NCBI RefSeq assembly: GCF_900129025.1
Contig: NZ_FQUM01000011.1
Location: forward strand, 36,004-100,003
Direction: 5' to 3'
Length of the DNA stretch: 64,000 nucleotides
Source of the DNA: Mariniphaga anaerophila
GTDB lineage: Bacteria; Bacteroidota; Bacteroidia; Bacteroidales; Prolixibacteraceae
The translations under genes were made by a program, and so were the position numbers. How positions within the stretch are numbered: the stretch's first letter is position 1; each line of letters begins with the position of its first letter. Below are positions 18,437 to 26,609 of this stretch, piece after piece. The notes under the pieces were generated by a model. The model saw nothing but the letters and a program-made list of their open reading frames with translations, was not told the origin of the DNA and did no database searches.

Positions 18437-19117
18437 CTACGATTCCTTTTTAATGAAATTGTACACCAGGCCGGCAGCAATCGCTCCCAATACAGGAATC
18501 AGGATGAATAGCCATAACTGTGACAACGCCCAGTCTCCTACAAACAAAGCCTGACTAATACTCCTGGCAGGATTTACGGAAGTGTTAGTTACCGGAATAC
18601 TGATTAGGTGGATTAGAGTTAATGCCAGTCCGATGGCAACTCCGGCGAACCCTTTTGGTGCGTTTTCGTCGGTTGCACCAAGAATAACAATCAGAAACAT
18701 GAAAGTCATTACAAATTCTGATACGATGGCTGCCAGCATACTGTACCCGCCGGGAGAGTGCTCGCCGTACCCGTTGGCGGCAAAGTTTCCTATTTCATTG
18801 CCATTTCCGGTGGCAATAACGTACAATACTGCTGCCGCTGCAATTCCGCCCAAAATCTGGGAAATTACATAAGGAACTATGGTTTTTCCGCTTACTCTGC
18901 CGCCTGCCCATAGCCCGATGGTTACTGCAGGGTTTAAGTGCGCTCCCGAGATGTGTCCCAGGGAATAAACAATGGTCAGTACAGTCAGACCAAAGGCAAG
19001 TGCAACGCCAAGCAGTCCAATCCCGACATCGGGGAACCCGGCAGCCAAAACCGCACTGCCGCAACCTCCTAATACTAACCAAAATGTACCAATAAATTCA
19101 GCTAAATTTTTCTTCAT
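18437..19117 (-). CDS. aqpZ: Aquaporin Z (water channel)
   Basis: 226 aa, six transmembrane helices plus two half-helices in the inner membrane. Both NPA boxes are intact: Asn62-Pro-Ala ('GAHLNPAVT') and Asn182-Pro-Ala ('SVNPARS'). Arg185 of the selectivity filter and the helix-5 His ('[11 protein letters not shown]', His170) match water-selective AqpZ rather than glycerol channels. '[20 protein letters not shown]' starts helix 1. Monocistronic, convergent with the cold-shock operon. Confidence 0.96.
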   Translation of the reverse strand: MKKNLAEFIGTFWLVLGGCGSAVLAAGFPDVGIGLLGVALAFGLTVLTIVYSLGHISGAHLNPAVTIGLWAGGRVSGKTIVPYVISQILGGIAAAAVLYVIATGNGNEIGNFAANGYGEHSPGGYSMLAAIVSEFVMTFMFLIVILGATDENAPKGFAGVAIGLALTLIHLISIPVTNTSVNPARSISQALFVGDWALSQLWLFILIPVLGAIAAGLVYNFIKKES

Positions 19118-19572
19118 CTTTTTTACCAGTTAAATTCCTACTCGTAAGGCTTTTCGGATATGCCCCGTTTTTTTGAGTGGGTGCTGGACTCCACTTTTCT
19201 AATTAAAGTTAGGGAATAGCGTTATTTAAAACAAAATTATTTATGTAATGCTATAACTCAGCTTTTGTATTGTATGTTTCTGTACAACAGTTTGTTCTTG
19301 TGTTTTGGTGTTCTTGTGGTAAATGAGAAATATGCCCGCAATATACGAATTCACGAAGAATCAGTATGCTTTTTTGTTAAATAAAATGTTTTAAGATGCG
19401 CATGCGTGAGGGTCAGCCCGCCGAGTATTTAGTGTTTTTTTGCTTACAGCATTTAGTGTGAGGATTTGCTGTTTGTTGTTTTTTTTGATTTGTAGATGTG
19501 GATTAAGTGAGGAAATTGTTGAATAATTTGAGTCCTTAAATTAATCCGGACTTGAATAGTTGTTGATAAGTG
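19118..19572. other. AT-rich intergenic region upstream of aqpZ
   Basis: Holds the probable aqpZ promoter (CAAAATTA at 19232-19239, minus-strand TAATTTTG). Otherwise long T-rich runs with no open frame of note and no clear hairpin. I see no RNA gene here. Confidence 0.5.
19232..19239 (-). promoter_or_regulatory. Candidate -7 box for aqpZ
   Basis: Minus strand TAATTTTG, an exact TAnnTTTG match, about 115 nt upstream of the start. No -33 TTTG at the right distance. Confidence 0.35.
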
Positions 19573-19761
19573 TCATTTTCTAAGGTCTTTTTCAGTCATG
19601 TTTTTGTAGTAGATCTTTTCGTCCTTGTCAAATGTCCATACGTTTGATACTTCTCTAACTTCGGGTAATCCTTCGTCTCCCTGCTGTACATTCTGTTTTG
19701 TGAGCTTTCTGAATTTGCGGTTAGCAATCTGTTTATTTTTTTTTCTCACTATCAGCTGCAC
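19573..19761 (-). CDS. Doubtful small ORF, 62 aa, possible gene remnant
   Basis: A GTG-initiated frame preceded directly by an in-frame stop. The C-terminal half ('VWTFDKDEKIYYKNMTEKDL') has a plausible protein-like composition, while the N-terminus is low-complexity Lys/Asn. No family recognised, no promoter found, and the surroundings are gene-poor. It may be the tail of a decayed gene. Confidence 0.25.
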   Translation of the reverse strand: MQLIVRKKNKQIANRKFRKLTKQNVQQGDEGLPEVREVSNVWTFDKDEKIYYKNMTEKDLRK

Positions 19762-20080
19762 CTACTCCTCTAATTTTATTCTTCTTTCGCGATCTGCTCA
19801 TCTGTGGATTGTTTTGGGTTTTTACTATGTTTTAGTTAGAAATAATTCGAATGCCTTTTTAACGTAGTGTGAATGTAGTAAAATCAGGTTAAAAATACTT
19901 TTAATTTCGATAATGTAGAATCAATCTTTCAGTTGTTTGAGATAAACTTTGTGGCAGTTGTGTTTGTCTGCTTATTAAGGTTTTTGTTAAATGATGAGAT
20001 GCTGTGTTGAAAATTAAGTTCTTATGTTTTATTTGTATTGCGCAAGGCGTAACGGAAAGTGTTAGGTTTGCGGGGCGCTC
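19762..20080. other. 319-bp AT-rich intergenic region, nothing recognised
   Basis: T-rich sequence without a supported frame, terminator or RNA gene. Confidence 0.5.
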
Positions 20081-20464
20081 TTACTCAAAAAACAGCGTGC
20101 CTTTTTGAAAACTGATGTTACTTTTTACTTTAAGGATAGCTTCATCGCGAGAGGCAAAGTCATAACAAAATTTTGTTTCAATATAATACGCTGTTCCTTC
20201 AATTTCATAGAGATTGCTTTCTTCACGTGTTATCTCAATTTCATAAACCCCCTCTTCGAACTCTGTTGGAAGTAACAATAGTTCAGGCTCTTCCAGATCC
20301 CCGCCCGAAGTCAGAACTTTCATGCCCGTCTCCGGTTCAATTGCTTCATAAAAATTAACAACATCACATTCGTCTCCTGACATTTCGTTGGTATGTGCCT
20401 TTTTTGATGAAGTTGAAATAAGTGCGATTCCAATTAACAGGATGAGTATTCTGAATTTGTACAT
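20081..20464 (-). CDS. Small exported protein of unknown function
   Basis: 127 aa from ATG 20464 ('MYKFRILILLIGIALIS'). An in-frame start 30 codons further up would add a basic, unlikely N-terminus. The hydrophobic signal segment covers residues about 3-17, with cleavage likely near 'ISTSSKKA'. The mature part is acidic with several beta-strand-like stretches ('GVYEIEITREESNLYEIEGT') and two Cys (in 'GDECDVV' and 'KFCYDF') that could form a disulfide. No family recognised. Monocistronic as far as can be seen. Confidence 0.6.
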   Translation of the reverse strand: MYKFRILILLIGIALISTSSKKAHTNEMSGDECDVVNFYEAIEPETGMKVLTSGGDLEEPELLLLPTEFEEGVYEIEITREESNLYEIEGTAYYIETKFCYDFASRDEAILKVKSNISFQKGTLFFE

Positions 20465-20633
20465 GTAATTTTGTTTAGAGTATTGATTGATAATGTATCG
20501 ATATGATTTTTTCTTAGCTTTTTTTAAAAGAAACACTCCTTGTTTGTTGAGCAAATACTGTAAAACGTGCTAAGCGCGTAATGCTCTCCGTTTTGTCAGA
20601 CTGTTTGTTGGCGGCAGTGTGTGCGTTATTTTT

Positions 20634-21029
20634 TTACTTGGCAGCCCAAATCTCGATTTCAATTTTCAGTTCAGGCAGTCCCAAAGCCGTTATATAAGCA
20701 ATAGTCATAGAAGGATATTTCTCCCCAAACAGTATTTCCCATTCGTTGTCAAAAAAATCCCAGTCAATTTCTTCGGTAGCCCAAATGTTTACTTTGATGA
20801 CATTGTCCGGAGTTAGGGTTTGGCTATCCAGCAGTTGTTGAATATTCCTGAAAGTAAGAGTTACTTGTTCGCTCAGTTTTTCGGGAATGTTTCCATTGTT
20901 ATCTATGCCAATTTGCCCGGAGAAGGTGTATAAATCTGAATTTTTTGGGATTATTGTTACGTGAGAATAATTGCCTACTGGTGGCGGAATATTTTCAGGG
21001 TTTAACCGAATTATTTTATTTGTATTCAT
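20634..21029 (-). CDS. RidA/YjgF-family protein lacking the catalytic arginine
   Basis: 131 aa, standard length. RidA-fold features: 'LYTFSGQIGIDNNGNIPEKL', 'TFRNIQQLLDSQTLTPDNVIKVNIW' and the C-terminal 'LGLPELKIEIEIWAA'. In active Rid deaminases the block before the last strands is P-A-R-S/T; here it is 'PSMT' (106-109), with Met108 where the substrate-binding Arg should be. Imine/enamine deaminase activity is therefore unlikely, placing it among the non-deaminating Rid subfamilies. It lies 57 bp downstream of the pepP-like gene in the same direction. Confidence 0.87.
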   Translation of the reverse strand: MNTNKIIRLNPENIPPPVGNYSHVTIIPKNSDLYTFSGQIGIDNNGNIPEKLSEQVTLTFRNIQQLLDSQTLTPDNVIKVNIWATEEIDWDFFDNEWEILFGEKYPSMTIAYITALGLPELKIEIEIWAAK

Positions 21030-21086
21030 TGCTTTTCTTTATTTTTTTGGAGGGTTGCTTCTAATTACCAGTCGCTGCTTTTTATA

Positions 21087-22865
21087 CTATTGGTTTTCTG
21101 TGAGTTCTTCCAAAAAGCGAACGAGTTCTTCTCGTACCAACGGTTTCAATTCGCTGCGGACTTTATTGTGATAGGCGTTCAGCCAATTGCGCTCTTTCTC
21201 GGAAAGAAGGCTGATGTCAATTAAATTGGTGTCAATCGGGCAAAGCGTAAGTGTTTCAAATCCCAGGAAATTGCCGAAAGAAGTTTTTTCTTTTTCCACA
21301 CAAACAATCATGTTTTCGGTACGAATACCATACTCGCCTTCGCGGTACAGCCCCGGCTCGTTAGACAACACCATTCCGGGTTGCAGGGGAACTTCGTTAA
21401 ACTCTTGCCTGATGGAAACCGGTCCTTCGTGAACATTTAGAAAGTGCCCAACGCCGTGCCCGGTTCCGTGCCCGTAGTTGAGCCCGTGTTCCCAAAGTGG
21501 TTTTCGCGCCAGAATATCGAGGTTGCACCCTTTTGTTCCTTCCGGAAACCTGGCCAAACTAAGTGCAATCATTCCTTTTAACACCAATGTGTAATCGGTT
21601 TTTTGCTGCGCTGTTACTTTTCCCAACGCCACTGTGCGCGTAATATCGGTTGTGCCTTGCAGATATTGTCCGCCCGTATCGAATAACAGTATTCCTTCGG
21701 GGCGCAACGGCAGCGCATTGTCTTTGTTTACACTCAGGTGAACAATTGCGCCGTGTTCCCGGTATCCCATAATTGGTGAAAAGCTTTCCCCTTTAAAATC
21801 TGGTTGGAGTGAGCGGAACCAGGCCAGTTTTTTGGCGGCGTCAAATTCTGTTACGGTATTGTTTTTTACATTCTCTTTTAGCCAGAACAGAAACTCCAAA
21901 AGTGCCACGCCATCTTTTTTCATGGCTTCCCGGAACCCTGAAAGTTCAGTTTTGTTCTTTCTGGCTTTCAGCATCGAAACCGGAGAAATTCCTTCCACAA
22001 TTTTGTTTTCGTTTTGTAGTGTACTGAAAACAGAAAAGCTGGCTGAGGTTGGGTCGATAAAAACAGTTTTTCCTTTTACTGACTTTAGCCACGCCGGAAA
22101 TGCGGAGTAAGGGCGGAGTTCAATCTTTTCTTTTTCGAGGTGGATTTTTAACTGGTTGGGAATTTTAGCGTTGTCAACAAACAGAATCCAATCGTTTTTG
22201 CCGGCAACACCATATCCGGTAAAAACCGGGTTGAACGGAATGTCTGACCCGCGCAGGTTGAATAGCCACGCCAGTTCGTCGAGGGCGGTGATTACCTGAA
22301 AGTCGGCATTGTGTTTCTTCAACTCGGCTGCCAGCAGTTCTTTTTTCCCTCTTCTTGAGATTCCTGTGTGTGCGTGTTTGTAATCGAAAACTTCATCAGC
22401 GGGGATTGCCGGACGATCTTCCCAGATTCTTTCGAAAAGATCGGATGTCTCCACCATGCTGATTCCTGTTTTCTTCAGCGAATTATTCATGGTTTTGTAC
22501 CCGGAAACTGAAAGGGTTTGCGGGTCGAATCCCACTTTGCTGTTACGTTGCAGTTTTTTCGAGAGCCACTCTTCCGGAGAAACGGCATCTGCCACACGAA
22601 GTTTGTACATTTTTATTCCCGAACCTTTTAGTTGCTCTTCAGCCTGTAAAAAATAGCGGGAGTCGGTCCAAAGTCCTGCTTCTTCCTGGGTTATTACCAC
22701 AACTCCGTATGAACCGGTAAAGCCGGAGATGAAAGCCCGGGTTTGCCAGCGTTCAGGCAGGTACTCGCTGGCGTGCGGGTCGGTGCCCGAGATGTACCAT
22801 GCATCAAGATTTCGTTTTAGTAGCTCCAGTCGGAGTGATTTTATACGTTGGCGTATTTCGTTCAT
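21087..22865 (-). CDS. Xaa-Pro aminopeptidase, M24B family
   Basis: 592 aa, the long three-domain aminopeptidase P form. Creatinase-like N-terminal domains cover about 1-305. The pita-bread metallopeptidase domain follows (about 310-535) with the metal-ligand blocks 'LLFDTGGQYLQGTTDITRT' (two Asp), 'GHGTGHGVGHFLNVHEGP' (His), 'NEPGLYREGEYGIRTENM' (Glu), and a C-terminal M24_C segment. It removes N-terminal residues preceding proline; no signal peptide, so cytoplasmic. Its ATG overlaps the NUDIX stop by 4 bp (ATGA), implying translational coupling. Confidence 0.93.
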   Translation of the reverse strand: MNEIRQRIKSLRLELLKRNLDAWYISGTDPHASEYLPERWQTRAFISGFTGSYGVVVITQEEAGLWTDSRYFLQAEEQLKGSGIKMYKLRVADAVSPEEWLSKKLQRNSKVGFDPQTLSVSGYKTMNNSLKKTGISMVETSDLFERIWEDRPAIPADEVFDYKHAHTGISRRGKKELLAAELKKHNADFQVITALDELAWLFNLRGSDIPFNPVFTGYGVAGKNDWILFVDNAKIPNQLKIHLEKEKIELRPYSAFPAWLKSVKGKTVFIDPTSASFSVFSTLQNENKIVEGISPVSMLKARKNKTELSGFREAMKKDGVALLEFLFWLKENVKNNTVTEFDAAKKLAWFRSLQPDFKGESFSPIMGYREHGAIVHLSVNKDNALPLRPEGILLFDTGGQYLQGTTDITRTVALGKVTAQQKTDYTLVLKGMIALSLARFPEGTKGCNLDILARKPLWEHGLNYGHGTGHGVGHFLNVHEGPVSIRQEFNEVPLQPGMVLSNEPGLYREGEYGIRTENMIVCVEKEKTSFGNFLGFETLTLCPIDTNLIDISLLSEKERNWLNAYHNKVRSELKPLVREELVRFLEELTENQ

Positions 22866-23386
22866 CGCTTAAAAAATTGTTGTACAAAACTGTTGATAGA
22901 AGGGGCCGGAATCTGGTTGAAATCGATTTCGTTTTCTGCGAAAAACCGGAATTCCTGAATGTCGTCCTGAGCTTTTAATCCGGAGATGGTTTCCGGAATA
23001 ACCAGAAACGCCATGTCGAGCGTAAATACGCTGATGCCGGAAAAAATATATTCATTCGGTGCAGACGAAACGTATTGCATCGACTTTACTTTCATTCCCA
23101 ACTCTTCCATGAGCTCGCGTTTTACGGCTTCTTCTGCCGTTTCTCCCGGATCGACAAACCCACCGGGCAAATCGAGTTTCCCGTAATCGGGCTCAACGCC
23201 TCTTTTTGTAAGCAGCAATTTCCCCTCGTCGTTCACCACAAGAGCCGCCACTGCCGCAGCAGAATTTACATAAAAATGAAACCCACAGTCGTTGCATTTC
23301 AACGATAAGTCGGGGCAGGGGGTTAGTGCAGAGGAACCGCATTTTGGACAAAATTTCAGTACTCTAAGTGGATGGGTCGGTTGCAT
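22862..23386 (-). CDS. NUDIX hydrolase with N-terminal zinc ribbon
   Basis: 174 aa. Cys13, Cys16, Cys31 and Cys34 form a CxxC...CxxC zinc ribbon ('FCPKCGSS', 'LKCNDCGFHF') as in NudC-type enzymes. The NUDIX box follows at about 75-97 ('GGFVDPGETAEEAVKRELME' continuing to the EELG end), with all Glu ligands present. It hydrolyses nucleoside diphosphate-linked compounds; the length is well short of full NADH pyrophosphatase, so the substrate is open. Overlaps both neighbours (4 bp with the aminopeptidase, 1 bp with the esterase). Confidence 0.9.
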   Translation of the reverse strand: MQPTHPLRVLKFCPKCGSSALTPCPDLSLKCNDCGFHFYVNSAAAVAALVVNDEGKLLLTKRGVEPDYGKLDLPGGFVDPGETAEEAVKRELMEELGMKVKSMQYVSSAPNEYIFSGISVFTLDMAFLVIPETISGLKAQDDIQEFRFFAENEIDFNQIPAPSINSFVQQFFKR

Positions 23387-24288
23387 TACTTAATAATTTT
23401 AATCGCTTTTAGCCAGTTGATAAAAAGTTCCGGCCACTGGTCAGCCGGCAGGTTTTTTTTGTTCATCCCAAATCCGTGGCCTCCTTCTGCAAAAATGTGC
23501 ATTTCGGCCGGAATATTATTTTTTTTCAGCGCCAGGTAAAACTCAATTGAGTTTCGAGGAGGAACAGACTTGTCGTCGTCGGCAAGCACCAGAAATGCAG
23601 GCGGGGTTTCCGGGGTTACATGCATTTCGTTGGAATATTTCTGAACCATTTCCCAGTTGTTCCCTTCGCCAATCAGGTTTTTGCGAGAGCCCATGTGCCC
23701 GAACTCCTCACGAAAAGTGATGACCGGGTAAAGCAGTAACATGAAATCGGGACGACAGCTTACTTTTTCCAGCGGGTCGGTGCTCTGTTCGTTTCCGTAA
23801 TCGAACCTTGTTCCTACTGTCGATGCCAGATGTCCGCCCGCCGATGAGCCTGCAATTCCGATTTTAGACGGGTCAATTCCCCAGTCTTCTGCATGGCTTC
23901 GCACAATGCGCATGGCCTGCCGTGCATCGCCCGAAGGTATTTCGTGATGCCCGTACGGAAGCCGGTATTTTAATACAATGCCGGCAACGCCCTGTTGTTT
24001 CAGCCACTCGCCCATCTCGTATCCTTCGTGGTCCATGGCTTCAATTATGTAACCACCACCGGGACAAATAACCACTGCCGCGCCTGTGTTTTTACTTTTT
24101 TCGGGAAGATAAACATACATTTCGGCTTCAGATACTTTCCGAACTCTGGCGCCTTCGTATTTTTCTTCGGGTTCGTCCATGCCGTTATGATTGGGCGCGC
24201 CGTTTGGCCAAACCTTTAAAACTTTATTCTGTGCAGTCAATCCTATTGATAATAAAAAGAGGGTTGTAAAAAAGAGTGTTCGTTTCAT
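23386..24288 (-). CDS. Secreted alpha/beta-hydrolase, acetyl-xylan/feruloyl-type esterase
   Basis: 300 aa from ATG 24288 (the 18-codon upstream extension would overlap the next gene and precede the signal peptide). Signal peptide ends near 'IGLTAQNK' (about residue 20). Alpha/beta-hydrolase features: oxyanion segment 'VICPGGGY' (about 73-80), nucleophile Ser149 in 'GIAGSSAGGHLA', an Asp in 'LADDDKSVP' (237-239) and His271 in 'EGGHGFGM'. The pattern fits the BD-FAE/lipase-like esterases that deacetylate plant or microbial polysaccharides. Located in a housekeeping operon rather than in a Sus locus. Confidence 0.87.
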   Translation of the reverse strand: MKRTLFFTTLFLLSIGLTAQNKVLKVWPNGAPNHNGMDEPEEKYEGARVRKVSEAEMYVYLPEKSKNTGAAVVICPGGGYIIEAMDHEGYEMGEWLKQQGVAGIVLKYRLPYGHHEIPSGDARQAMRIVRSHAEDWGIDPSKIGIAGSSAGGHLASTVGTRFDYGNEQSTDPLEKVSCRPDFMLLLYPVITFREEFGHMGSRKNLIGEGNNWEMVQKYSNEMHVTPETPPAFLVLADDDKSVPPRNSIEFYLALKKNNIPAEMHIFAEGGHGFGMNKKNLPADQWPELFINWLKAIKIIK

Positions 24289-24289
24289 T

Positions 24290-24826
24290 TTATTTTGATT
24301 TTGCCCCAACAAAGAAGTCTTCTTTTTCAGCAAAAAGAACATTAAATGTAGTAAGTGACCCGTAAATGCGGGTAATGTATTGCTGAAGGTTTAATTTTTC
24401 TTCGTCGGAAAGGACTTTGTGGCTATTTATGTTTTGCTCCAGCACCCGAAGGCGATCGCGCAGCATTACAATTTTATGGAAGAAAACCTCGATGGGGATC
24501 TCTTTGGGTTTCAGCTCGTCGTTAGCCGGTTGAATAAGCAATGTCCCGCCTTTCCATTTTTCGCCCAGGGGCACAACGGCGTTCAATGCACCATATTGGT
24601 CAAGCACATATTTCAGTGCATTCTCAACATCAGAAATGGTCAGTCCCTTATGTGGGGGAGCATCCACATTTTTTTCCAGAACGGTTAAATCGGTATTCCG
24701 TTTTGTGAGTTCAATTTTTCCGCCTTTCTCGAAAAAAATTTCGTAGGCAGTAAGTTTATTTTTACTGATTATTCCTTCGCCGTAACGTGGATGTTCCACG
24801 CGTGTGCCAACAGATAATTCTTCCAT
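24290..24826 (-). CDS. Conserved protein with N-terminal Tudor-like motif, function unknown
   Basis: 178 aa. The first ~50 residues resemble the Tudor-like fold at the C-terminus of PcrA/UvrD helicases ('VGTRVEHPRYGEGIISK'), which binds RNA polymerase or nucleic acid. The rest is a helical domain ('VFFHKIVMLRDRLRVLEQNI') I do not recognise. First gene of a compact operon with the esterase, NUDIX and aminopeptidase genes (gap 1 bp). Role inferred only as nucleic-acid or transcription-related. Confidence 0.65.
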   Translation of the reverse strand: MEELSVGTRVEHPRYGEGIISKNKLTAYEIFFEKGGKIELTKRNTDLTVLEKNVDAPPHKGLTISDVENALKYVLDQYGALNAVVPLGEKWKGGTLLIQPANDELKPKEIPIEVFFHKIVMLRDRLRVLEQNINSHKVLSDEEKLNLQQYITRIYGSLTTFNVLFAEKEDFFVGAKSK

Positions 24827-24928
24827 TTCGTAAATCTTCTCTTTTAGTTAAATGTGAAGGTAAAATTATAAATAATTTACGCATGAGCACCGGCTTTTAA
24901 AAAAATCGGGATTATACACGAAAAAATG

Positions 24929-24936
24929 TACTTTTG
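24929..24936 (+). promoter_or_regulatory. -7 box immediately before the LysE-type gene
   Basis: TACTTTTG is an exact TAnnTTTG match ending 4 nt before ATG 24941 and overlapping the upstream in-frame ATG (24926). This placement implies a very short or leaderless mRNA. Confidence 0.5.
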
Positions 24937-24940
24937 CAGC

Positions 24941-25585
24941 ATGTTAGCACGATTATTACTTGAGGGGATGTTTATTGGACTGTTGGCGTCGGTGCCAATT
25001 GGCCCGGTTAATATTTTGGTGATACAACGTACTATAAACCGAAGCCGGAAAGACGGTTTTTTTTCGGGCTTGGGAGTTGCACTTTCCGATACTTTGTATG
25101 CCAGCTTTGCGGCGTTTAGTGTGGGGTTTATTCTTCAGTTTATTAAAGAATACGACGTGGCTTTCAGAATCACGGTTTCTGTATTATTGCTGTTGCTGGG
25201 GCTGTTTATTCTGTTTTCAAACCCCGAAAAGATAAGAAATGGAAGCGACAGCGATAAAAGCAGCTATATGAAACGTTTTGTTTCTGCGTTTTTACTCACC
25301 ATTTCCAACCCGCTGATAATTTTTCTGCACCTGGCGTTGTTTACCAGTTTTGGGATTGTATTAAATGTAAATCATCCGGCAGAAGCAATTGTTGTGCTAA
25401 GCGGTTTTATGCTGGGCGCGGTTGCCTGGTGGTTTTCCATTACCGGAATTATCAGCAGGTTCAGAAATTTATTCAGCCTGAAAATCTGCCTCTGGTTTAA
25501 CCGGATAGCCGGAAGCATTATTATTCTGCTGATTGTCGGTTCGCTTATCTATTTCTTTTTTCCTGATTTGAAAATGCTTATTTAA
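24941..25585 (+). CDS. LysE/RhtB-family amino-acid exporter
   Basis: 214 aa from ATG 24941; an in-frame ATG five codons upstream overlaps the promoter box and is less likely. Six hydrophobic segments; the N-terminal LysE signature 'GLLASVPIGPVNILVIQRTI' with helix-breaking prolines, and 'LTISNPLIIFLHLALF' in the middle helix (the conserved 'NP' of the family). Exports amino acids or derivatives across the inner membrane; substrate unknown. Convergent with the SDR gene, with which it overlaps by 8 bp. Confidence 0.88.
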   Translation: MLARLLLEGMFIGLLASVPIGPVNILVIQRTINRSRKDGFFSGLGVALSDTLYASFAAFSVGFILQFIKEYDVAFRITVSVLLLLLGLFILFSNPEKIRNGSDSDKSSYMKRFVSAFLLTISNPLIIFLHLALFTSFGIVLNVNHPAEAIVVLSGFMLGAVAWWFSITGIISRFRNLFSLKICLWFNRIAGSIIILLIVGSLIYFFFPDLKMLI

Positions 25586-26381
25586 ACGGTGAGTCAGGCT
25601 CTTTTGCAAACCATTTGTAAGACATTTTTTCGACAAAGCGGGGGAGGAACTTTGATAAAAAGACAGTGAGTTTTCCTTCTACAAACGTAAGTACCAAATT
25701 TCTTTTTCTTTTTCGAATAGCTGTATAAATATGTGACGCACATTCTTCTGCCGACATCATTTTGTCTTCGTCGCGCGGTGTTTCGCCCTGCTGGTTTCCG
25801 GTACTGTTTAATGCTGATTTCCGAATTTCGGAAGAGGTGAATCCCGGGGCTGCAATTAGTACATGCAAGCCGGTTTTCAGGTTTTCAACCCTCAACGTTT
25901 CCAGAAAGCCACGCACTGCAAATTTAGATGCTGAGTAGCCGGTACGTCCGGGTAACCCGATGTATCCGCCAATGGAAATTATTCCTGCCACCGAGCCTTT
26001 CGTTTTTAATAGCCACGGCAGCGCGTATTTTGTGCAGTAAACAGTTCCCCAGAAATTTACATCCATAACCCTTCTCACAACATCCAGCTCGAGTTGCTCA
26101 AAAATGGCCCGCATGGAAATGCCCGCGTTATTGATTAAAACATCAATTTTCCCAAACCGTTTAATGGCTTCGTTTACGAGATTTTTACAATCCTCTTCGG
26201 AGGTAACATCGGTTTTTACGGTAAGTATTTCTGTGTTTTGTAACTTGGTTTTTATTTCCTGCAATCGTTCTTCTCTGCGGGCTGCCAAAACCAAATTCCA
26301 GCCTTCAGCAGCATACTTTTCTGCCAGGGCCTTGCCAATGCCCGACGATGCGCCGGTTATTATGACTACTTTTTTCTGCAT
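25578..26381 (-). CDS. Short-chain dehydrogenase/reductase (DltE-like)
   Basis: 267 aa from ATG 26381. Classical SDR: NAD(P)-binding 'ITGASSGIGKALAEKYA' (about 8-24), 'VLINNAGIS', and catalytic Ser in 'GIISIGGYIG' with Tyr-x3-Lys in 'TGYSASKFA'. The basic residue after the glycine loop region ('LAARREER') suggests NADP preference. The C-terminus ('KLTVFLSKFLPRFVEKM') is amphipathic, as in membrane-associated SDRs. Substrate unknown. The likely -7 box upstream has one mismatch (TACTTTCG near 26423-26430, minus strand). Confidence 0.9.
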   Translation of the reverse strand: MQKKVVIITGASSGIGKALAEKYAAEGWNLVLAARREERLQEIKTKLQNTEILTVKTDVTSEEDCKNLVNEAIKRFGKIDVLINNAGISMRAIFEQLELDVVRRVMDVNFWGTVYCTKYALPWLLKTKGSVAGIISIGGYIGLPGRTGYSASKFAVRGFLETLRVENLKTGLHVLIAAPGFTSSEIRKSALNSTGNQQGETPRDEDKMMSAEECASHIYTAIRKRKRNLVLTFVEGKLTVFLSKFLPRFVEKMSYKWFAKEPDSPFK

Positions 26382-26609
26382 AGATAAACCCAAAAAGGGC
26401 AATTCCTCCAATTGATTTTTGTGGCGAAAGTATAAAAAAAACAGGTTCCCGGGTAGGATTTTAGTATGATTTACAACAACAGCGTGGCAGACGCTCTGTG
26501 TGGTGAATCATTTCCTCACGGGGTGTTTCCCGTCAGCAGTACGTTGCAATGGCTGTAATCCGCTTGCAATTTTGTGCCAGCTTTTAATAACCGGCTGTAT
26601 TTTTTGAAA

